Assembly: GCA_030642635.1 (NCBI GenBank)
Contig: DAOWNK010000096.1
Coordinates: 1 to 10,351 of the forward strand
Length of the DNA stretch: 10,351 nt
Direction of reading: 5' to 3'
Source of the DNA: Pirellulales bacterium
GTDB lineage: Bacteria > Planctomycetota > Planctomycetia > Pirellulales > Thermoguttaceae
Under the pieces are notes generated by a model. That model was not told the origin of the DNA. It worked only from the letters and a program-made list of their open reading frames with translations, and made no database searches. The translations under genes were made by a program, and so were the position numbers. Position 1 is the first letter of the stretch. Every line of letters starts with the position of its first letter. Below are positions 5,101-10,351 of the stretch, piece after piece.

Positions 5101-6129
5101 ATGAAAGGCGGAAGGCGGAAGGCGGAAGGCGGAAGGCGGACAGGGGCATGCGGTTTCGTTCCCCCTTCCCCCTTCCCCCTTCCCCCTTCTTCCCTCCCCC
5201 TTCCCCCTTCCCCCTTCCACCGTGGAGTCAGCCTGATGGAGGGGCTCATCTCGACGTTTGTCATAGCGATCGGGCTGTTGGGCCTGGCTGCGTTGATACC
5301 GGTCGGCCGGTTCACACTGGTCGAGGCAGGCAAGGCCGACCGCGCAGGGGCCTGCGGCCGGGCGGCATTGCGTGATGTTAAAGTACGCGGGATGCTGGAT
5401 TACTATGATCATAATAATAATATTAACTGGTCGCCCGTACCCACAACCACGTCATTTGCCATTGACCCGCTGGGCGTTGCTAACGGTATCATCGGCAACT
5501 TGGGTGGTGCTACTGGCCCGATCAATCGGATTACATTCAACTGGATCGCAAGCCTGCCAATACTGCCGAATAATGAACAGATCGAGGCGGCCGAGAGCAT
5601 ATTCCACTGGCACGACGACCTGGTGTTCCACATGCCAGAGGATCGAACACGCCGTCCGACTCAGTTAGCAACCGGCTTGGAGCATGAGGGCAGCTACTCG
5701 TGGTTTATCACAGTTACGCCCGCGGCAAACGAGTCGACTTTGCCCTATAGCGAGAAGCGGCTTTACACCGTCTCCGTGGTGGTCTGCTACAAGCGCGACT
5801 TGTCGACGACCGGCGAGCATACGGCCGCAACCGCTTTTCTCGGCGGCGGCTACGGCGGCGGAAGCGTACGGTTGACAATTACCTCGACCAACGAGGTAGA
5901 CATGCGAGAGGGCCAGTGGATCATGCTGTACGGCACCGATCTCGCATCCGGAAGGGTACAATGCAGTTGGTATCGACTCGTAACCGTCGGCGAAGTCGAT
6001 CCCGGCCCGCCGATCGTCCGATACGTCAGTCTAGCCGGACCCGACTGGGATACCAATATTGCTCCAACCGCAGTCATCATCGACGGCGTAATCGGCGTGT
6101 ATACAACCACAATCGAAATCGACCGATAA
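5101..6129 (+). CDS. PilV/GspI-like prepilin with a 42-residue heptamer-encoded leader
   Basis: The product is 342 residues, starting one base after the upstream TGA. The mature N-terminus is G42|VSLMEGLISTFVIAIGLL, with Glu at +5 (E47), followed by GLAALIPVGRF. The pattern of a hydrophobic helix ending in GLLGLAAL is typical of PilV/GspI minor pilins. The leader reads MKGGRRKAEGGRRTG from the purine heptamers, then PPSPFPLPPSSLPLPPSPFH from the pyrimidine heptamers. No ATG, GTG, TTG or CTG lies in frame between 5101 and the cleavage site, so the leader must be translated. The rest (residues about 90-342) matches no domain I can name. It includes YSWFITVTPA and a repeat-free, probably beta-rich C-terminal part ending TTIEIDR. 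Its place between the GspH-like and GspK-like genes fits GspI. The prepilin call is firm; the subtype is probable. Confidence 0.87.
   Translation: MKGGRRKAEGGRRTGACGFVPPSPFPLPPSSLPLPPSPFHRGVSLMEGLISTFVIAIGLLGLAALIPVGRFTLVEAGKADRAGACGRAALRDVKVRGMLDYYDHNNNINWSPVPTTTSFAIDPLGVANGIIGNLGGATGPINRITFNWIASLPILPNNEQIEAAESIFHWHDDLVFHMPEDRTRRPTQLATGLEHEGSYSWFITVTPAANESTLPYSEKRLYTVSVVVCYKRDLSTTGEHTAATAFLGGGYGGGSVRLTITSTNEVDMREGQWIMLYGTDLASGRVQCSWYRLVTVGEVDPGPPIVRYVSLAGPDWDTNIAPTAVIIDGVIGVYTTTIEIDR
5107..5141 (+). repeat. Purine-rich heptamer tract GGCGGAA x4 plus GGCGGAC
   Basis: Five 7-nt units (5107-5134 perfect, 5135-5141 variant) start two codons after the ATG. GGCGGAA differs by one base from the complement of the downstream CCCCCTT units, so this tract and 5161-5216 form the arms of an imperfect inverted repeat. 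Confidence 0.92.
5161..5216 (+). repeat. Pyrimidine heptamer tract, eight units
   Basis: Four CCCCCTT units (5161-5188), one variant CTTCCCT (5189-5195) and three more CCCCCTT units (5196-5216). Bases 5159-5218 are 60 uninterrupted pyrimidines, and the tract is a mirror repeat. The complementary strand carries G5 runs spaced by AA, a quadruplex motif on the template strand. It encodes the Pro-rich end of the leader, ten bases before the first mature codon. Confidence 0.93.
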
Positions 6130-6190
6130 CCTGATTTAGTAAGACGAATTACTCACCACTTCAGTCACGGAGAATATCGAGGAAAAAACT

Positions 6191-6288
6191 ATGGAACCAC
6201 AGATGAACACGGATGAACACGGATGAACACGGATGAACACAGATATAAGCAGAAGACAATCAGTGTTTATCAGTGTTCATCTGTGGTT
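6191..6288. repeat. Inverted repeat of the ACCACAGAT/AACAC type, copy 2, with 10-bp tandem units
   Basis: Perfect 16-bp arms (AACCACAGATGAACAC at 6195-6210, reverse complement at 6273-6288). The left arm runs into a tandem array of four 10-bp units, (A/G)GATGAACAC, at 6201-6240. The outer ATGGAACCACAGAT is identical to 1786-1799, and the right arm is identical to 1852-1867. It is the same family as copy 1, with more left-arm tandem units. Confidence 0.9.
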
Positions 6289-6363
6289 ACATTTTGTTCT
6301 GCTGTTTATCTCCGTGTCTCCGTGGTGCCGATACCCCCGGGCCGGGCAAGGGCGTTTTAAGTT

Positions 6364-6368
6364 AAGGA
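6364..6368 (+). promoter_or_regulatory. Ribosome binding site of the giant pseudopilin
   Basis: AAGGA is eight bases before ATG 6377, which gives a normal 11-residue prepilin leader. Confidence 0.75.
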
Positions 6369-6376
6369 TACGTATT

Positions 6377-9300
6377 ATGAAAGCCTACAAGTCGAAAACC
6401 CGGCGGGGCGTGCTGCTGTTGGTCATCCTGGCGTTGTTGGCCATGTTTGCGATGGTGGCCGTGGCGTTTGTCGTGCTTACCGGCCGTGCGCTAACCGGAG
6501 CGAAGCAAATCCAGCAGATCGACCAGCACCTCGACCAGCCCGACCAGGACCTCGAGCGTGCCGCCATGCAAATCCTACGCGGCACGAACAACCCCGCGTC
6601 GGTCGTCGGGCCGCATAGTTTGTTGGAGGATGTTTATGGGCAAGTGCCTATTCCAGGATTAGACGATGACAGAGACGGAACTATCGACGAAGCAGATGAA
6701 ATTCTGTGGTATGAAAACACGATTGCGGCTGCTCCCGACCTTGATCTGACAGTTTGTGGCGGGCAACTATTCGAATGTACTCTTCCCGGCGGGATTTCAC
6801 GTGTAGGCTCTGTTCTGACGATGCGTACCGGCCTTGCTGCAGGTCAAAGCACGCGAATCGTTGGTTATAACTTCACAAACAGCAAATGCCAGATGCTTGC
6901 CTTTGAAACTGGTGTGCCTCAAGCCGGAGATGAGTACGTAATCAACAGCACGCCGTTCAGCGGCACAGGGTTCGGGTATGATACGACGAGCGGTAATTTA
7001 GATGCCACAGATGCGCACACCTGGGAGCGTGCTTTATTGCCGAACACGGCAGGTTTCCCGACACAACCGGCCGACACCGGCTATGATGCATCGTATCCCG
7101 ACCCGGCAGGACCGGGCGGGGCGAACGAGGACTACGACGCGGTCGATTTCCAAAACATGCTGCTCGGGGCACAGATTCCTACGGGCGGCACGGTCGCCAC
7201 AATACCGTCGCTGCACCGCCCGGCACTGGTGGGTTATTGGATCAACCACGTGGGTGCTGCAACTTGGAACAGCACCCCAGCTTTACGTCGGAAAGTCATC
7301 ATGCGGCCGCTACACGCCGACCATACGGCGGATTTTGCCAACAACAATCCGAGCTTCGACCCGGTAAACGGCCCGTGGGACGTTGACAACGACGGCGACG
7401 GTGTGGCGGACAGTGTTTGGGTGGACCTTGGAATGCCCGCCCGCTCTACGCCCGACGGCCGGCTGTACAAGCCGCTGTTCGCCATACTCTGCCTCGACAT
7501 GGACGGCCGGCTGAACCTGAACGCACACGGGTGTTTGGCTCAGGCCAATCCTGACCTCGACGGTGACGCGACGCCCGACTGGGATTACTACGGCGCCATC
7601 CAGCCTACGACTGAGATTCCTATTCCCAACCCAGACGCCACGTTAGCCGGTGACCCAGCCACTTTACCAACCATGCCGCGCGGACAGGGTTGCGGCCCGG
7701 CGGATATCAACCTGCGTCCGCTGTTTGCGGATCTCACCCATTATGAAAATATCCTGACCGGTGGCACCATCGGCATTGACGGCCGTTATGGCGACTTGGT
7801 CGGCGGCGGTCCAATCGGAGCCGGCGGCGGCAATCTCAACGACTACCTTAGCTACAACCAGCACTTCGATTACCCGGTAAATTACACCGATTTTACGACG
7901 CCGACTTCCTACGGCACTCCGCCGGATATGGATGGAATGATGGCCGTAGGGCTGGACCTGCGAGGCCAACCGCTCTACGCAATGCTGAACGGCATGTGGA
8001 CCGGGATACAGGGAACGGGAGCAGCAGTTGACGACCCGTACGAGTTGAACCTATCGCAGAACACATCTCGCGGGCTAAGCAGCCCGAGCGCCGCGCCGGA
8101 CAACCCGTTCAGCGTGGCCGAGTTGGAGCGTCTGCTGCGTCCGTTCGACCGCGACGCCACTCGGCTGCCGAGCCGGTTGTACAACTTGACCTACGATGGT
8201 GGGATTAACAACTCGGTGCTCCACGAACATCGGCACGAGATCACCACCGAGAGTTGGAGTCTGCCGTGTCCTGGCGGAGGAGTAATGGACGTGTCCGGCA
8301 ACCGGGTCCTGGTGCAACGCATTACCGACCTGCTGGCGGCCAAGGGTGCCACTGCTAACTGGGACGATTTACTTCCGCCGGAGTTACTTGCCGGGCTGCG
8401 AATGGATATCAACCGACCGTTCGGCAATGGGCGGGACGAGGTAGGCGATACAGATAGCGTGGTAGACAATCCGGGCGAAGCAGCCGCTGGTGAGACTGTT
8501 ACACTCTATACTACGCCTACCACGACAGACATCATCAATGTTGACCATGCCAACGATGGTCCCGCCCCTGCCAGCGCCGACGATCTCATAGCCCGGCAAA
8601 TTTACGCCCGGCATTTGTACGTAATGATGTTGCTGACGATGAATTACACTACCGATGATGTTGTTGCCAGGCAAGTTGCCCAATGGGCAGTCAATATAGT
8701 CGATTTCCGCGACCGAGACTCAATTATGACGCCGTTCGAGTATGACATTAAGCCATTTACCGATGACGATGCCTCTGCCACGCCCCCAATCCCCGGTACA
8801 TGGGACGTGGACGGCGACCTGAACACCAATGAACACGATACGACACCTGCGGTTGAAAGGGGGGTTGTCTGGGGTTGCGAACGGCCAGAACTTCTAATCA
8901 CCGAGACGTTGGCCTTCCACGACCGGCGAACTGAGGATTTGGCAACTCCAGGCGGTTTGGTAGGTGTTGAAGATGATGACGACAAACAGTTTGACCAACG
9001 AAAAATGCCCCAAGGCTCTTTGTTTATTGAGCTTTACAATCCTTGGAATTCCCACGAGCCACTACCTGGCGAATTTGCATATGACCGGAAGGCAACTACT
9101 TGGCGCTCTGGTGTAAGGCTCAATGCAGTAAACTCCGCTGATAAGCCGGTGTGGCGATTACTGATCGCCGACGATTCAACCCCAAAAGACCCGGACGATC
9201 CTGACGCATCTAAACATCCAAATGTCGTACGGAGTGTCTATTTCGCGCCCATTGATCCTGCAGACGACTTTGGAGACACTACAGCAGACGTACGACACTA

Positions 9301-10351
9301 CCCCAATGTCCCCATTGATCCCACCGACACCGATCATATCGAAACGGTCATAAAACCTGGCAAGTATGCCATGATTGGGCCGGGAGAGGCCAGTTCTACC
9401 TCAAGCACTACATACCTTGGTTATTTGAGTACCGACGCGGACCTTGATGGCACCGACTCAACCCGACGGATCATTTTGGCACCGACATCAAACCCTGATA
9501 CAGCACAGGTCGCGGTTTATTCTAATGGCAGCGCAAACGACTTGACAGGGAAACCATCGGCAGTTGCGATGATAATTAACCACGGTATCAGCAAAGGTTC
9601 ACCAACGGCCAAAACCATGCGATTGAGTGTTTCAGAACTAACTGACGGGTATCCAGTGTATGAGGGCACGGGCGAATACAGTCCAATCCGGGATGATCCA
9701 ATAGATGAGACTAATCCCTTGTGGGATGCGTACCTGCAACACAACGATACGTATTCCTGGTTTCGAGTTGTATATTTGCAGAGGCTAGCCAATCCTCTGT
9801 TACCCTATGACTCGGAAACAAATCCGTACCGTACAATCGATTTTGCACAAATTGACCTAACAACATTCAATGGGGCCTCATCTGCACACGACATACCAAT
9901 TAACAAGATAATTCCTCCACAAACGATTGAAAAAGACAACGGCGTTGATTTCAGTAGCCGGGAACGAGGAGAACAGGACGAAACAGTCGCAACTCCCGAA
10001 CAAGAGCTTTGGCCTCCTGAGTCCCTGACAACGGATGCTCCAAATGGAGCTATTCGGATTCCACCATCGGCAAACAATAATTTCTCTGCGCAACTTTCCA
10101 ATACGCTTGGTTACCTAAACGAAGGATACGGTACGCCACGAACTTCCCCGGCTGGTTACGAGGGCGATCCGCAGGATCCGTTCCCGTGGCTGACGTGGAA
10201 CAACCGGCCGTTTGTCAGCCAATTGGAACTGTTGATGGTGCCGAAATGGCGGTCGTCGCAGTTGCTGCAACAGTACGGGCTGGCCGCCGCAGTTGCAAAC
10301 CCTTACACCAATGACACACATCCTTTCCCGCACATGATTCCGTTCTTTTGC
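6377..10351 (+). CDS. Giant GspK-like pseudopilin (3' partial, at least 1325 residues)
   Basis: I translated the frame from ATG 6377 to the window edge without meeting a stop. The N-terminus is a short basic leader MKAYKSKTRRG, a predicted cleavage G11|V12, and a hydrophobic helix at 12-35. It lacks Glu at +5, as GspK does. Further GspK-like signs are DGRLNLNAHG (376-385), recalling the GKxNLNT motif, and AQWAVNIVDFRDRDS (768-782), recalling the LIDWxDxD motif. There is an EF-hand-like loop DDDRDGTIDEAD (96-107) and a thrombospondin-type-3-like DVDNDGDGVADS (335-346). Conserved-looking planctomycete segments are GPHSLLEDVYG (78-88), PFSVAELERLL (577-587), LRMDINRPFGNGRD (674-687) and WGCERPELLITETLAFHDRR (832-851). 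GSLFIELYNPW (880-890) suggests a lamin-tail-like domain. GspK is usually about 300-330 residues, so this is at least fourfold larger. The 3' third has lower GC (about 42% at 9841-9900 against 63% at 7381-7440). It probably caps the pseudopilus; the role of the extra domains is unknown. Confidence 0.88.
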   Translation, partial: MKAYKSKTRRGVLLLVILALLAMFAMVAVAFVVLTGRALTGAKQIQQIDQHLDQPDQDLERAAMQILRGTNNPASVVGPHSLLEDVYGQVPIPGLDDDRDGTIDEADEILWYENTIAAAPDLDLTVCGGQLFECTLPGGISRVGSVLTMRTGLAAGQSTRIVGYNFTNSKCQMLAFETGVPQAGDEYVINSTPFSGTGFGYDTTSGNLDATDAHTWERALLPNTAGFPTQPADTGYDASYPDPAGPGGANEDYDAVDFQNMLLGAQIPTGGTVATIPSLHRPALVGYWINHVGAATWNSTPALRRKVIMRPLHADHTADFANNNPSFDPVNGPWDVDNDGDGVADSVWVDLGMPARSTPDGRLYKPLFAILCLDMDGRLNLNAHGCLAQANPDLDGDATPDWDYYGAIQPTTEIPIPNPDATLAGDPATLPTMPRGQGCGPADINLRPLFADLTHYENILTGGTIGIDGRYGDLVGGGPIGAGGGNLNDYLSYNQHFDYPVNYTDFTTPTSYGTPPDMDGMMAVGLDLRGQPLYAMLNGMWTGIQGTGAAVDDPYELNLSQNTSRGLSSPSAAPDNPFSVAELERLLRPFDRDATRLPSRLYNLTYDGGINNSVLHEHRHEITTESWSLPCPGGGVMDVSGNRVLVQRITDLLAAKGATANWDDLLPPELLAGLRMDINRPFGNGRDEVGDTDSVVDNPGEAAAGETVTLYTTPTTTDIINVDHANDGPAPASADDLIARQIYARHLYVMMLLTMNYTTDDVVARQVAQWAVNIVDFRDRDSIMTPFEYDIKPFTDDDASATPPIPGTWDVDGDLNTNEHDTTPAVERGVVWGCERPELLITETLAFHDRRTEDLATPGGLVGVEDDDDKQFDQRKMPQGSLFIELYNPWNSHEPLPGEFAYDRKATTWRSGVRLNAVNSADKPVWRLLIADDSTPKDPDDPDASKHPNVVRSVYFAPIDPADDFGDTTADVRHYPNVPIDPTDTDHIETVIKPGKYAMIGPGEASSTSSTTYLGYLSTDADLDGTDSTRRIILAPTSNPDTAQVAVYSNGSANDLTGKPSAVAMIINHGISKGSPTAKTMRLSVSELTDGYPVYEGTGEYSPIRDDPIDETNPLWDAYLQHNDTYSWFRVVYLQRLANPLLPYDSETNPYRTIDFAQIDLTTFNGASSAHDIPINKIIPPQTIEKDNGVDFSSRERGEQDETVATPEQELWPPESLTTDAPNGAIRIPPSANNNFSAQLSNTLGYLNEGYGTPRTSPAGYEGDPQDPFPWLTWNNRPFVSQLELLMVPKWRSSQLLQQYGLAAAVANPYTNDTHPFPHMIPFFC

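Larger units (their letters stand above)
6130..6376. other. 247-bp intergenic stretch before the giant pseudopilin gene
   Basis: It contains an inverted repeat with internal tandem units (6191-6288), a short segment TCTCCGTGTCTCCGTGGTG (6309-6327) that resembles one arm of another common repeat, and the ribosome binding site of the next gene. A well-placed GAGGA (6179-6183) precedes an 11-codon mini-ORF starting at ATG 6191 inside the repeat. I see no convincing promoter or intrinsic terminator. Confidence 0.7.

Noticed and set aside
4923..5412. Reverse-strand ORFs with GKGEGGRGKGE and SAFRLPPSAF repeats
   Set aside because: They are readings of the heptamer tracts on the other strand, opposite two prepilin genes.
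8972..8986. DDDDK in the giant protein as a protease processing site
   Set aside because: A run of acidic residues followed by Lys in an Asp-rich protein is expected by chance. The enterokinase specificity is a eukaryotic protease and has no relevance here.

Overview
The window looks like a piece of a Planctomycetes chromosome, most likely class Phycisphaerae (inference). Coding GC is about 63% in conserved stretches. The pseudopilins carry peptide motifs I associate with planctomycete proteins (LPEAAGS, GPHSLLEDVYG, AQWAVNIVDFRDRDS). The gene junctions are full of short inverted and tandem repeats of kinds often seen between planctomycete genes. All genes are on the + strand, and I see no RNA genes, transposase genes or CRISPR.

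The layout is one compact type II secretion / type IV pilus-like operon: the 3' end of a GspE/PilB ATPase (1-255); a GspF/PilC inner-membrane platform protein (424-1755); a GspG-like prepilin (1905-2897); a second prepilin with a GspG-like C-terminal signature (2894-4036); a GspH/FimT-like prepilin (4038-5099); a PilV/GspI-like prepilin (5101-6129); and a giant GspK-like pseudopilin that stays open from 6377 to the window edge, at least 1325 codons. The ATPase and platform would drive assembly of a short pseudopilus made from the five N-methylated subunits. No prepilin peptidase, secretin or GspC/L/M is in the window.

The most unusual feature is where the repeats sit. Each of the six gene junctions holds at least one. 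At three successive prepilins, spacing to the upstream gene is zero (a 4-nt overlap, then two 1-nt gaps). There the repeats lie inside the coding sequence, between a start codon with a fair to good ribosome binding site and the Gly|Phe/Val prepilin cleavage site. The predicted leaders are 68, 46 and 42 residues, against 11 in the first and last pseudopilins. They share a PPSPF peptide encoded by heptamer tracts. Because 7 is not a multiple of 3, losing or gaining one heptamer would put the mature pilin out of frame, so these genes could be phase-variable (inference).

Other points: a 30-residue hydrophobic insert inside the second GspF domain; a four-run G-quadruplex motif between gspE and gspF; C5/G5 tracts that could form quadruplex or triplex DNA just inside the fourth prepilin gene; calcium-loop-like motifs in three pseudopilins; and a possible lamin-tail-like segment in the giant protein. 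No stretch longer than 300 bases lacks a gene. The longest, 6130-6376, holds a repeat and a ribosome binding site.
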